Source: CAYNMC01 sp964398365 | GTDB lineage: Bacteria; Patescibacteriota; Microgenomatia; UBA1400; CAYNMC01 | Direction: 5' to 3' | Length of the DNA stretch: 64,000 nucleotides | Assembly: GCA_964398365.1 (NCBI GenBank) | Contig: CAYNMC010000038.1 | Span: 46,632 to 110,631 of the forward strand | Part shown: positions 17,073 through 25,373 of the stretch, piece after piece | Numbering within the stretch: the first letter of the stretch is position 1 | How the letters are laid out: each line of letters starts with the position of its first letter | Translations under genes and position numbers: made by a program | Notes under the pieces: generated by a model | Databases searched by the model: none | Told to the model about the DNA's origin: nothing | Seen by the model: the letters and a program-made list of their open reading frames with translations, nothing else

Positions 17073-18438
17073 TTAAAATTCTCTTCTAATTGGCTTCCTC
17101 TTTCTTTGTGTTTTTGATTTGCTTTTAAGCTCCTCTAATGGTTTAAAAACTATGTTTATATTTTCTCCAAATACAATTTGTAATAATTCTCTTAGATGAC
17201 CAAAAGAAATTTTTTGTTTTTCTAAATCACTAAATAAAGATGGTTCTTTTAATCTTACCTCAAATTTATTAATTCCAGTTTGAATTATCTCGAATTCTTG
17301 AATATTAACTCCAACATCAAACATCCAACGATAAGTGATATCTAAAATTGTTCCTGCGGGAACAGCGCTTCCATCTTCTTTAATAAAAGCATCATTCTGC
17401 CTGCCTTCAATTTTTTGAATTTGGCGCCATTTTACCACACAATCATTAGGTTCTCCCAAAGTAACATAATCACCTTGAACGTATTTTATAAAAGGCATTG
17501 CGGTATTAAGAAGATTTGTACCAATTACCAATCCTGTTCCTTTTTGAATAAGTCTTAAAGTTTGTGAATCAACAACATCTATCCTAGCTGTATCTTCACA
17601 AAGGTGATAATGACCGCATGGTAATTCTAACGCTATTCTTGTTAATTCCTCCGAACTATATTCATCTAAAACTGGTACCCCTAACCGCTGTGACATTTCT
17701 CTTCTTTCTTCTAAAGAAGACATTTCTGAGTGTACTACAGCTAAGATAATTTTATTTTTTACTTCTTCTGGAAGAAAAGGAAGCAGTGACTGAAGATTGG
17801 TCGGATATAAAGATAAGATATCTGGTTTAACTTCCTCCAAAATCTTAGCAATTTCTTTGGACTCAATCAAACTACTTATAAAAATACTTTGATAATCACC
17901 ACTACCTAATGAATCAACCCACCATGGTACCGTATATACATGGGCAACCACGTGATTTTTAGTGTATTGCCCCCCATCTGCAACCAAAATTGTCTAATAG
18001 TAAGGTATTAATAATAATTCTTAAGGTTTTTCCTGATGAACCACTAGACCTGGTTGGAAATAAATCGGTTATTTGATAGTTTGGATTTAAACAATAATCA
18101 GGAAAAGCAGTTATTAATTCATCCTTAGTAATTACTGGTAATTTATAATAATCATCCCAACTTTTAAAATCTTTAGGATGAAATCCAACTTGCTCGTATT
18201 TTTCTCTATAAACTGGTATTTCATAAGCTAAAAATAAAAGCTGTCTGATTCTTTCGAATTGTTTTCTTTCTATTTCTTCAGGTGATAAAAAAGGTTCTTG
18301 AAATAATTGTGTCAAAACTCCTTCATTATAAGATAAATCTAACCTATTCCTAAATTCCGGTGAAGTTTTATGCATTTGAGGTAATCTTTGCGTTTCCCAA
18401 TATTCAACTATTCTTTGATTAGGATTTTCAGAAGTCAT
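17073..18438 (-). pseudogene. PaaK/CapK-like adenylate-forming ligase gene, frameshifted
   Basis: Two overlapping leftward frames form one PaaK-like (phenylacetate-CoA ligase family) protein. The N-terminal part (18438 to about 17970) holds ERIRQLLFLAYEIPVYREKY and the ATP-binding TRSSGSSGKTLRI. The C-terminal part continues with YTVPWW, the LDEYSSEE region, and RQNDAFIKEDG. The frame changes at GATGGGGGGCAA, a run of six G. A homopolymer indel is the simplest explanation, either a real mutation or a read error. Substrate is unknown; family members activate aryl acids or join cell-surface polysaccharide clusters. Confidence 0.75.
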
Positions 18439-18597
18439 CGATGCTATAATAAAAATTATAACATTATTCTACTTAAAAAAATCAAATTAATAAAAAAAAG
18501 ATGTTCAAAAATACTAAATTTTAAAAACAAAAAACATCAACAAAATCTATCAAAGACTTAGTAAACTTATCTACAACTAAGTTCGAAACAAGACAAC

Positions 18598-18624
18598 TGT
18601 AGCTCACTCGCTTGCGAGACTACA
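18598..18624 (+). terminator. Hairpin followed by a T-run
   Basis: TGTAG and CTACA enclose an inner CTCGC-TT-GCGAG stem, followed by CATTTTTTC on the plus strand. This has the form of an intrinsic terminator or leader attenuator just before the methyltransferase frame at 18650. No plus-strand gene lies close upstream, so its job is unclear. Confidence 0.4.
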
Positions 18625-18649
18625 CATTTTTTCAGACTTCTAAAAAGAC

Positions 18650-19297
18650 ATAAAACTTACTAAACTGGAAAAACAGACCATAAAGACATACGATATTATT
18701 GCTTCTGATTGGGCTTCAAAACACTCTTCCCAAAGATTCTGGGGTAACGAGATGGATCGGTTTGAGGAGCTACTCCCCAATGGTAATGTCCTTGAAACTG
18801 GTGCGGGTGGTGTTAGAGATGTAAAGGAATTAATTGCCAAGGGTTATGACTATACAGGCATAGATGTCTCACAAGCTTTGCTGAAGGTAGCTAAAAAGGT
18901 TAATCCAAAAGCCACTTTTTTACAGAAATCAGTTTATGACTTAGATTTTCCTGAAGATACCTTTGATGGTTTTTGGGCCTCAGCAGTTTTACTTCATGTT
19001 CCCAGAGACAGAATTGATGAGGTTTTGAGCAATTTACATCGTGTTGTTAGAAATGGTGGCATTGGATTTATTTCAATAAAGCAGGGTAAGGGTCAAAAAT
19101 TTGAAGAATACGAGCCCCAAAAACTCCCAAGACTCTTTGTTTATTGGCAAGATAGGAAGTTTCAAAAAGTTTTAAAAAGGAATAATTTTGAGCTGATTGA
19201 AAAAAGGGTAATACCAATGAGCGAAAGAACCACTTGGCTGGTCTATTTTGTAAGAAATAAAAAAGATAGCCGAAATGGCAGCGTGTCCAAAAAGTAA
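18650..19297 (+). CDS. SAM-dependent class I methyltransferase
   Basis: The first ATG is at 18752, but coding similarity to small class I methyltransferases clearly begins earlier: the frame upstream reads KTYDIIASDWASKHSSQRFW, the usual N-terminal helix. No ATG, GTG or TTG precedes it in this frame, only ATA at 18650 or CTG at 18665, so the start codon may have mutated or be non-standard. SAM motif I is VLETGAGGVRD, followed by YTGIDVSQALL (motif II), DFPEDTFDGFWASAVLLHV (motif IV region), and LHRVVRNGGIGFISI. The substrate is unknown. It converges on tRNA-Lys. Confidence 0.75.
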   Translation: MKLTKLEKQTIKTYDIIASDWASKHSSQRFWGNEMDRFEELLPNGNVLETGAGGVRDVKELIAKGYDYTGIDVSQALLKVAKKVNPKATFLQKSVYDLDFPEDTFDGFWASAVLLHVPRDRIDEVLSNLHRVVRNGGIGFISIKQGKGQKFEEYEPQKLPRLFVYWQDRKFQKVLKRNNFELIEKRVIPMSERTTWLVYFVRNKKDSRNGSVSKK

Positions 19298-19320
19298 TTG
19301 GGGGTGATAACAAGCCTTTC

Positions 19321-19395
19321 TGGTGATCCCGGAAGGACTCGAACCTTCAACCATCAGCTTAAAAGGCTGTTGCTCTGCCATTGAGCTACGGGACC
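19321..19395 (-). tRNA. tRNA-Lys, anticodon UUU
   Basis: Acceptor GGTCCCG/CGGGATC, D-stem GCTC/GAGC, anticodon stem CAGC/GCTG around loop CTTTTAA (anticodon UUU), T-arm GAAGG-TTCGAGT-CCTTC. CCA is encoded. The first 26 bases on the 5' side are repeated exactly at 19677-19702, with a GIY-YIG gene between the two copies. Confidence 0.93.
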
Positions 19396-19399
19396 AAGA

Positions 19400-19645
19400 T
19401 TATTTGTGGTCAATATACCACCGAATATACTTCTTATTTTTTGCCTTTTTTAACCGAATTTCCTCTTTTCTCGCTTCGGATTTAGAATTATACAATTTTA
19501 AATATACTAATATCCAATCTCCTTTAACCCTGCCAGTAAAGCGTGATTGCGCACTGTTGTGTTCTTTCAGTCTTCGGTTTGGATCTTCGGATATTCCAAT
19601 ATAGTATTTATCAGCTTCCTTGTTAAATAAGATATAAAGGTACAT
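19400..19645 (-). CDS. Small GIY-YIG nuclease
   Basis: The 81-residue protein begins MYLYILFNKEADKYYIGISE, with the GIY-YIG motif as YIL...YYIG, followed by the catalytic Arg in DPNRRLKEHN and an EARKEEIRLKKAK segment with the metal-binding Glu. This is the stand-alone UvrC-N/YhbQ-like class. It ends five bases from the tRNA-Lys 5' end and is followed upstream by an exact copy of the tRNA's first 26 bases, an arrangement expected of an element that inserted at, and regenerated, the tRNA 5' end. Confidence 0.88.
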   Translation of the reverse strand: MYLYILFNKEADKYYIGISEDPNRRLKEHNSAQSRFTGRVKGDWILVYLKLYNSKSEARKEEIRLKKAKNKKYIRWYIDHK

Positions 19646-19676
19646 TTTACCTTAACCATTCCCGACTAAGTCGGGA

Positions 19677-19702
19677 TTGCTCTGCCATTGAGCTACGGGA
19701 CC
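19677..19702 (-). repeat. Direct repeat of the tRNA-Lys 5' end
   Basis: The 26 bases here are identical to 19370-19395, the 5' acceptor and D-arm half of tRNA-Lys. No other tRNA parts follow, so this is an orphan fragment. A small CCCGACT-AAG-AGTCGGG-like inverted repeat (CCCGACTAAGTCGGG) lies immediately beside it at 19661-19675. The two copies enclose the GIY-YIG gene, giving an attL/attR-like or target-duplication layout. Confidence 0.85.
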
Positions 19703-19940
19703 GCAAACACTGATATTTTAATTGAATCAACAGGGTAATGCAATCTTGGTCTAGATAATAGAAACCCCTGGTGGAAATTTACAGTTATCTTCATCCTTCT
19801 AAAATTTTTTAACGATCATCATTAGATGAACTAGAACAGCAGGGGTATATTGTTGATACTATAAACTTTTCTTTTGACATTATAAGTCAGAATAATTCCT
19901 TAAAATCCAATTTTTTGCTAAAATACAACCTAATTCCTGT

Positions 19941-20014
19941 TGCGGGGTCGTCTAAGGGTAGGACAGTGGACTTTGGATCCATTAATCGGGGTTCGAATCC
20001 CTGCCCCGCAGCCA
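19941..20014 (+). tRNA. tRNA-Gln, anticodon UUG
   Basis: Acceptor TGCGGGG/CCCCGCA, anticodon loop CTTTGGA (anticodon UUG) on a GTGGA/TCCAT stem, T-arm GGGG-TTCGAAT-CCCT region, discriminator G and an encoded CCA. The SpoU methylase gene starts 23 bases later on the same strand and is probably on the same transcript. Confidence 0.92.
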
Positions 20015-20037
20015 AAAGAGAGTGAAAAAGCCTTGAG

Positions 20038-20571
20038 ATGATTAAACTTGGATCAAAAGACCTCAGAGTTTCCCAGCCTACTCCAAAAGAGCTTAATAAT
20101 ATCAAACGAAATCCTATTTATTTTGTTTTAGACAATGTTATTGACACTTATAATATTGGGTCTTTATTCAGGCTGGCGGATGCAGTGGCAGCAGCTAAGA
20201 TTTATCTTTGTGGAAAGATGGAATATCCCCCATCCTCAAGAATTCATAAAGCCGCAGTTGGAACAGAAAACTGGGTACCCTGGGAAAAAAAAGACTCCAC
20301 TTTGGAACTTGTACTTGAACTAAAATCCAAAGGTTTTCAGATTCTGGCCGTTGAGCAAGACAAAAGGGCAATTGACTACAAGTTATTAACTGCCGAAAGG
20401 TTGAAATTTCCCTGCGCTATCGTAGTTGGCAATGAGACAGAAGGAATTGGAAAAGACGTTCTTGACAACGCAGAGCTTATTGTTGAACTACCAATGTTTG
20501 GTGTAAATAAATCCTTCAATGTCTGGGGATCGGCAGCGGTGATTGCCTATAAAATTCTCGAATCACTTTGA
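20038..20571 (+). CDS. TrmH/SpoU-family RNA 2'-O-methyltransferase
   Basis: SPOUT enzymes methylate ribose 2'-OH groups of tRNA or rRNA using SAM bound in a deep trefoil knot. The 177-residue protein has all three SpoU motifs: DTYNIGSLFRLADA (motif 1), AIVVGNETEGI (motif 2) and ELPMFGVNKSFNVWGSAAV (motif 3). It lacks an N-terminal RNA-binding extension. Linkage to tRNA-Gln, 23 bases upstream, suggests coexpression with a possible tRNA substrate, but the target cannot be assigned. Confidence 0.9.
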   Translation: MIKLGSKDLRVSQPTPKELNNIKRNPIYFVLDNVIDTYNIGSLFRLADAVAAAKIYLCGKMEYPPSSRIHKAAVGTENWVPWEKKDSTLELVLELKSKGFQILAVEQDKRAIDYKLLTAERLKFPCAIVVGNETEGIGKDVLDNAELIVELPMFGVNKSFNVWGSAAVIAYKILESL

Positions 20572-20602
20572 GAAGGAGTATAAATCAAACGTTCTGAAAT
20601 TT

Positions 20603-21586
20603 TTAATTTGTTTTTTGGAGCTCTCTGAGTTCATCAAGGTACTTTAATACATCAAGTGCTGCCATGCAACCAAAACCGGCTGCCGTTATCGCCTGTCTGT
20701 AGTGATAATCATGAACATCCCCTGCTACAAAGACCCCATTAACGCTTGTGGCCATCGAGAAACCTGAATCCGAATTTGAAAATTTTTTGATATACCCTTT
20801 TTCATCTAGCTCTAATTGCCCTGCAAATATCTTAGAGGATGGCGAATGTCCAATGGCAATAAATACTCCATCCACAACCAGCTCACTAGTTGAACCGTTT
20901 TTATTGTTTCTAAGCAAAATCTTTTCCAATTTTGTCTCCCCCACCACCTCTACCACCTCAGTATTCCAAAGAACTTTTATCTTGGGGTTGGCAAAAACTT
21001 TCTCTTGCATGATTGCTGAAGCTCGAAATTCATCTCTTCTGTGGATAACTGTAACCTCAAGGGCATATTTGCTCAAAACCAAAGCTTCTTCCATTGCCGA
21101 ATCTCCTCCGCCGATAACCGCAACTTTTTTTTCTTTAAAAAAAGGTGCGTCACAAGGAGCACACGAGGAAACTCCACGGCCAATAAGTTTTTGTTCTCCG
21201 GGAACATTTAGCCACAAAGTTTCAGCTCCGGTTGCAACGATAACACTTTTGGTAAGAAAAGTTTTTGTGTCAGTTCTAACCTCAAAAGGTCTTTTCTTGA
21301 AATCAACCCCGGTTACGTTTTTTTCTATCCAGCTTGCGCCAAATGAAAGCGCGTGGTCTTTCATTTTTTGCATGAGTTCTGGGCCCATAATACCCGGCAT
21401 TCCAGGGTAATTATCAACCACAGTGGTTAACATCAGCTGTCCTCCCCACTTTTCTCCGGCAAGAATCAAAGTTGAGGCTGCGCCCCGGCTGGTATAAATT
21501 GCAGCCGTCAAAGATGCTGGTCCCGAACCAATTAGGATAACATCCCAAAGTCCAACCTCGGCAACTGGTTTTGCTTCAAAACTCAC
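20603..21586 (-). CDS. trxB: Thioredoxin reductase
   Basis: This NADPH-dependent flavoenzyme reduces thioredoxin. The 327-residue protein has the FAD motif IGSGPASLTAAIYTSRG, a redox-active CAPC (CAPCDAPFF; the family norm is CATCDG), the NADPH motif GGGDSAMEEAL, and the C-terminal FAD motif GVFVAGDVHD. It starts with GTG and abuts the stop of the disordered 108-residue protein, with trxA just before that, so the three are one unit. An unusual Pro and Ala in the redox motif region may alter partner specificity. Confidence 0.95.
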   Translation of the reverse strand: MSFEAKPVAEVGLWDVILIGSGPASLTAAIYTSRGAASTLILAGEKWGGQLMLTTVVDNYPGMPGIMGPELMQKMKDHALSFGASWIEKNVTGVDFKKRPFEVRTDTKTFLTKSVIVATGAETLWLNVPGEQKLIGRGVSSCAPCDAPFFKEKKVAVIGGGDSAMEEALVLSKYALEVTVIHRRDEFRASAIMQEKVFANPKIKVLWNTEVVEVVGETKLEKILLRNNKNGSTSELVVDGVFIAIGHSPSSKIFAGQLELDEKGYIKKFSNSDSGFSMATSVNGVFVAGDVHDYHYRQAITAAGFGCMAALDVLKYLDELRELQKTN

Positions 21587-21912
21587 TATGTTGCACCTCC
21601 TCCTGAAAACCCGCCTGTTCCTCCACCCATCTCTTCAGTTTCCTCCCGAGGCTGACTGGCCATTGTTTGTGGCTCTTCTTTTCCCTGAGGCTCTTCGGGC
21701 TGGGCCATTGTCTCCGGTTCTTCTGGTTCTTCTACCCCGGCTATACCAACTCCAGCTTGGGGTGGTTTAGGAGCAGGAGGAACTGTCGAGACTGGGGGTG
21801 TTGATAGGGGGGTAGTTGGCGTAGAAACTCCAACGGAAGCAGTTGTCTCATCCATTGGAGGTTGGGGCATTGTGCCACTCCCCGTCATTTTGTTAGTATC
21901 ATCTGGATCCAA
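21586..21912 (-). CDS. Disordered Pro/Glu/Thr-rich protein between trxA and trxB
   Basis: The 108-residue protein has no hydrophobic core. It has a Thr/Pro-rich first half, Pro/Glu repeats (EEPEEPE, QPEEPQGKEEPQ) and a Gly-rich tail ending GGFSGGGAT. It lacks Cys, so it is not a redox protein itself. It lies 15 bases after trxA, and its stop overlaps the trxB start region. It may be an intrinsically disordered linker or chaperone-like partner, but no family is recognised. Confidence 0.6.
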   Translation of the reverse strand: MDPDDTNKMTGSGTMPQPPMDETTASVGVSTPTTPLSTPPVSTVPPAPKPPQAGVGIAGVEEPEEPETMAQPEEPQGKEEPQTMASQPREETEEMGGGTGGFSGGGAT

Positions 21913-21927
21913 AATTTATCACCTCCT

Positions 21928-22248
21928 TTATAATCCTTTTTTAATAATATCTTCAAATGCATTTTTTCCCGCAAAGCCAATTTGTCTTCCCACTTCCTTT
22001 CCGGACTTAAAAAGAATTGTTGTTGGGATTGACATTATTTGATATTTTGCTGCTGTCTGGGAATTTTCGTCAACATTAACTTTGGCAACTGTAACTTTTC
22101 CCTGATATTCGTTTGAGAGTTCTTCCAAAATTGGTTCCGCCATCCTGCAAGGACCACACCAAGGAGCCCAGAAATCAACCAAAACCGGCAATTGCGATTT
22201 TAACACCTTCTCCTCAAAATCCTGATCAGTAACTACAGATAAAGCCAT
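21928..22248 (-). CDS. trxA: Thioredoxin
   Basis: This is a small dithiol reductant with the canonical WCGPC active site in DFWAPWCGPCRM, the buried Asp of the 'VDFWA' strand, and the cis-Pro region IMSIPTTILF. The start MALSVVTDQDF at 22248 is chosen because it gives the standard 107-residue length and lies just downstream of a good promoter at 22296-22267. A longer frame from 22296 would overlap the promoter. It is the first gene of the trxA/disordered/trxB unit. Confidence 0.95.
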   Translation of the reverse strand: MALSVVTDQDFEEKVLKSQLPVLVDFWAPWCGPCRMAEPILEELSNEYQGKVTVAKVNVDENSQTAAKYQIMSIPTTILFKSGKEVGRQIGFAGKNAFEDIIKKGL

Positions 22249-22266
22249 AATCTTTATACGTTTTTC

Positions 22267-22296
22267 ACTATACCTACTCCACCTACACCAAGTCAA
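22267..22296 (-). promoter_or_regulatory. Promoter of the thioredoxin unit
   Basis: TTGACT (22296-22291) and TATAGT (22272-22267) are separated by 18 bases on the minus strand. The predicted transcript begins about 10-15 bases before the trxA ATG. The -35 overlaps the stop region of the ROK kinase gene, so trxA-trxB may be transcribed independently of the glucan operon. Confidence 0.6.
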
Positions 22297-23093
22297 GAAC
22301 CGAAAGACAAAGCAAGGGCTCCATAAAGACCACCTAATCCTTTTAGTGATGTTGTGGTAACAGCTGGGTATTGAGAAAAAATTTTAAGAAACTGTCCAAG
22401 ATAAAATCTAATTTTTCCAAGGGAAATTTTATTCATCACTGCTCCACCCAAGATAACCACCTCGGGTGACCATGTGACAATGATGTTGTTTACTCCAATT
22501 GCTAGATATCTGGCAACCTCTTCCCAGACTTCTTCTTTTGCAATTTCTTCCGGTTTTTGAGAAAACCTTTTTTCCAAAGCCTTTCCTGAAACTAAATCTT
22601 CCAAAGTAGTAAACTTGTCAATAATCTGGTGTCCCGGCTCAAACCCCAAGGCATTATTATCAATCTTGCCATTTACAATTCTTGCACCCCCAACTCCGGT
22701 ACTTACGGTTAAATAGGCAACAATCGAAAAACCCTTACCCGCCCCCCAGACCGCCTCCCCTACCCCGGCCAAGGCAGCATCGTTTTCAAGAAAAACTTTT
22801 GTCTTAAAAACACTCTCTAAATTCTTTTTAAGAGGTTTATTACTCCAGCCGGGCAGATTTGGAGCCCCAATTAAGCTTTCTTTTTCTTTATTCAAAGGAC
22901 CGGGAACTCCGCCAAAAACTATATCCACCTGGTTAGATTCCAAAAGACCAGAAGCTTCTTTAACAAGAGTTTCAATTCCTTGACTGTAATCTTGGGGAGT
23001 GGCAAAAGTCTTTATCTTCCCCAAACTCCCACTTCTATCTGAAACTGCTATTCTGGTATTTGTTCCACCGATATCAAAAAGAAACGCTCTCAT
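22293..23093 (-). CDS. ROK-family sugar kinase, probable glucokinase
   Basis: This enzyme probably phosphorylates glucose released from glucans. The protein starts MRAFLFDIGGTNTRIAVSD (ATP phosphate-1 motif), has the catalytic Asp in LENDAALAGVGEAVWG, and the GFEPGHQIID substrate-site segment. The zinc-binding CxCGxxGC of many ROK proteins is absent, which is common among shorter glucokinases. The ATG at 23093 overlaps the stop of the GH15 gene by 4 bases (ATGA), which fixes the start and links it to the glucan operon. Substrate specificity is inferred from context. Confidence 0.88.
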   Translation of the reverse strand: MRAFLFDIGGTNTRIAVSDRSGSLGKIKTFATPQDYSQGIETLVKEASGLLESNQVDIVFGGVPGPLNKEKESLIGAPNLPGWSNKPLKKNLESVFKTKVFLENDAALAGVGEAVWGAGKGFSIVAYLTVSTGVGGARIVNGKIDNNALGFEPGHQIIDKFTTLEDLVSGKALEKRFSQKPEEIAKEEVWEEVARYLAIGVNNIIVTWSPEVVILGGAVMNKISLGKIRFYLGQFLKIFSQYPAVTTTSLKGLGGLYGALALSFGS

Positions 23094-25072
23094 TTTACTG
23101 GATTGCAAGCAACACAAACTCCAAAATCCTCAAGTTTATTTAGGTAGCCAACAAGAGTTATCACAAATTGGGCATGACTCCAAGACAAAGGACTTGCCGA
23201 AAGTTGCCGGCCATCCAAGGCACTGATTTGTTCGGAAAGCATTCCCGAGGGTGTTGCATATTTGACAACCCAATTTAGTATCTCTTTTACTTTTTCCATT
23301 TCTTCTGGTTTTTTGGCTTTAAAGATAAAATACTGCGCCAGCCAAAGAGTTGTTACAAACCATGGGTTACTCAGATTGCTTGTCTCTTGGTGGTAAATAT
23401 CTCCTTCAAAACGAATTACTCCTCCAACCTGATTTTTGTTTACAAGCTTTTCTTCCAGGGTTTTAAAAGAGCGCTCAATTCTCTCATCATCAATATTAAA
23501 CACTTCAAAAAGAACAGGCCCATAGAAACTGCTTGCGTCAATTGTTTTATCGTGCAAAATTTTGTCTTCTTTTAAATCCACAAGCTTGTAGAAATAATTT
23601 TCTTCACTGTTGTAAAGATAGTTTGCTATCGCCTCTTTGACCTCATTTGCCCCGCTTGCGAATCTTACTTCATCATCTTCCTTACCAAGAAGTTTAGCAA
23701 ACTTGGACGAAGCCACGAGGGCTCCATAGACAGCTGAGGCGGTAAAGGTGGAGATACCGTACTTCATTTCCCAAATATCAAAACTGGGTTTAGGGAGATG
23801 GGTCGACTGGTCTTTATAGGTAAGTAAAAAATCGGCAGCCTTTTTAATCAAAGAATTGTAATTTCTTTCAATAAACTCCAAATCTTTCGCCAATTCATAA
23901 TGCTGCCAGAGAGCATATATAGGAAGTGCTGTTTCGTCTTCCTGAATTGGCAATTTCTTGTTGCCTTTATCATCCACCCAGGGATGCCAGGAACTGCCCA
24001 TGGATTTGTCGCAGCGATATTTATGGAAAAAATAACCTTCTTCACTTATGGTCTCATTACAAAACTCAAAAAACTTTTCAGCCACTTCAAAATATCCCGC
24101 CTGATCCAGGGCCATAGCAACAAAAGAGGCATCTCTTGGCCAGACATAACCATAAGTATCCCGACCGTACTGGAGCATATCGGAATCCCCAGAGGCAATT
24201 ACAGCGCCTGTGTTATCAAAGTGGGTACGCATAATAAGAAGAGATTTTTTAAAAAGCCGGGTAACTGCCGCGTCAAGTCCGAAAAAACTGAAATTAAGTT
24301 TATTAACCCAAGCGTGCCAAAAATCCTGAGTCGTTTCAATAATATGCTCTGGTCTCCTCTCAAGAATATATTTATGAAGATCTTTGACCTCATTTATCGT
24401 CTTGCCAAAACAAACCCACTGGGCAAAAGAGTACTCCTCACCCGCGTCCGGGGTTTTTATAAAAGCGATAGTCGAATCGACAGATCCGTGTTCAATGGGG
24501 TTTTTAGATAAAACTCCATCCTCGGCATCCTTCCATGAACCTTCTTTTCCTTCAATGCGCAAAAGACCCACCGAGTAATCGCCAAAAGACTCACCATCCA
24601 AAATTCCTCCGATGACGGCAATGCGTCGACCTTTATAATGGACGATAGTTTTGTCTTCGGGATCAAAATAGGCCGTGTCTCCTTTTGGTATTCCATACAT
24701 CCCAAATTGGTGATTGAAAAATATTCTTATCTCTCTTTTCCTGTTAGCCTGATTTTGAACTGTAACTTTTCTTACAAAGATATTCTTTTCGTTGTAGACA
24801 ACGTCGTTGAAAATAAGCTTTAGCTGCTTATTTTTATTCTCTGCTGTTATCACTCCACTTAAAGTCTCCTCCATATAATCAATACTTACTTCCCAGGAAG
24901 GGTCATCAAGCCAAACAAAAGAACTGTCAACCCAAACTCCGACTTTATTTACCGCCGGATGGGTCATGTGATTTTCCAATCCCACATAGTCGTAGTAGAA
25001 ATCTTTAACCTGTCCGTGTTGATCCAGACAGATCAAAACGCTTCCATTGCCGACAACTAGAGCTTTAGGCAT
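23090..25072 (-). CDS. GH15 glucoamylase-like glycoside hydrolase
   Basis: GH15 enzymes release glucose from alpha-glucans or split trehalose and isomaltose. The 660-residue protein has an N-terminal beta-sandwich domain (to about 260) and an (alpha/alpha)6 barrel with GRDTYGYVWPRDASFV, the catalytic Glu region PIQEDETALPIYALW, and a second Glu in MLSEQ. No signal peptide is present, so it acts on cytoplasmic glucans. It overlaps DUF5752 upstream by 8 bases and the kinase downstream by 4, so it is part of one operon. Confidence 0.92.
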   Translation of the reverse strand: MPKALVVGNGSVLICLDQHGQVKDFYYDYVGLENHMTHPAVNKVGVWVDSSFVWLDDPSWEVSIDYMEETLSGVITAENKNKQLKLIFNDVVYNEKNIFVRKVTVQNQANRKREIRIFFNHQFGMYGIPKGDTAYFDPEDKTIVHYKGRRIAVIGGILDGESFGDYSVGLLRIEGKEGSWKDAEDGVLSKNPIEHGSVDSTIAFIKTPDAGEEYSFAQWVCFGKTINEVKDLHKYILERRPEHIIETTQDFWHAWVNKLNFSFFGLDAAVTRLFKKSLLIMRTHFDNTGAVIASGDSDMLQYGRDTYGYVWPRDASFVAMALDQAGYFEVAEKFFEFCNETISEEGYFFHKYRCDKSMGSSWHPWVDDKGNKKLPIQEDETALPIYALWQHYELAKDLEFIERNYNSLIKKAADFLLTYKDQSTHLPKPSFDIWEMKYGISTFTASAVYGALVASSKFAKLLGKEDDEVRFASGANEVKEAIANYLYNSEENYFYKLVDLKEDKILHDKTIDASSFYGPVLFEVFNIDDERIERSFKTLEEKLVNKNQVGGVIRFEGDIYHQETSNLSNPWFVTTLWLAQYFIFKAKKPEEMEKVKEILNWVVKYATPSGMLSEQISALDGRQLSASPLSWSHAQFVITLVGYLNKLEDFGVCVACNPVK

Positions 25073-25373
25073 TTTGGTTTAACCACTTATCGTAGTAGGC
25101 AGCAAGGTGCCTGACAACTGTATCCAGTGCTTGTTTTCTTGTCCAACGGCGTCTTAATTTATCCTGAAGTTCATAATCCTTAAAAATATTCCAAACCCAG
25201 TCAGCAAAATCATTTCGCCCCTCATTTACGTGTTGCCTAAACTGCTCATCTGTAATATTGGCAAGCGCGTCCCTTAAATCACGAAGGTTTCTAAGAGTTG
25301 GACCATCCTTAACATAAAAATATTTATCTTCTGGAGCATCGAAATACTCTCTGACAATCTTTCTTCTAGGCAC
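25065..25373 (-). CDS. DUF5752-family small protein of the glucan operon
   Basis: The 102-residue protein contains FYVKDGPTLRNLRDLRDAL and HVNEGRNDFADWVWNIFKD, the family's conserved blocks. It overlaps GH57 (8 bases) and GH15 (8 bases), so it is translationally coupled to both. Family members are usually found beside amylolytic genes in CPR bacteria; the biochemical function is not established. A regulatory or scaffolding role is only an inference. Confidence 0.75.
   Translation of the reverse strand: MPRRKIVREYFDAPEDKYFYVKDGPTLRNLRDLRDALANITDEQFRQHVNEGRNDFADWVWNIFKDYELQDKLRRRWTRKQALDTVVRHLAAYYDKWLNQNA

Noticed and set aside
13730..18438. An alternative genetic code (TGA or TAG read as an amino acid)
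   Set aside because: Only the decaying genes show in-frame stops. Dozens of intact genes in the window use TGA and TAG as normal stops, and the lesions co-occur with frameshifts.
23900..24511. 203-residue plus-strand ORF within the GH15 gene
   Set aside because: It is antisense to a strongly supported glycoside hydrolase, with no recognisable domain.
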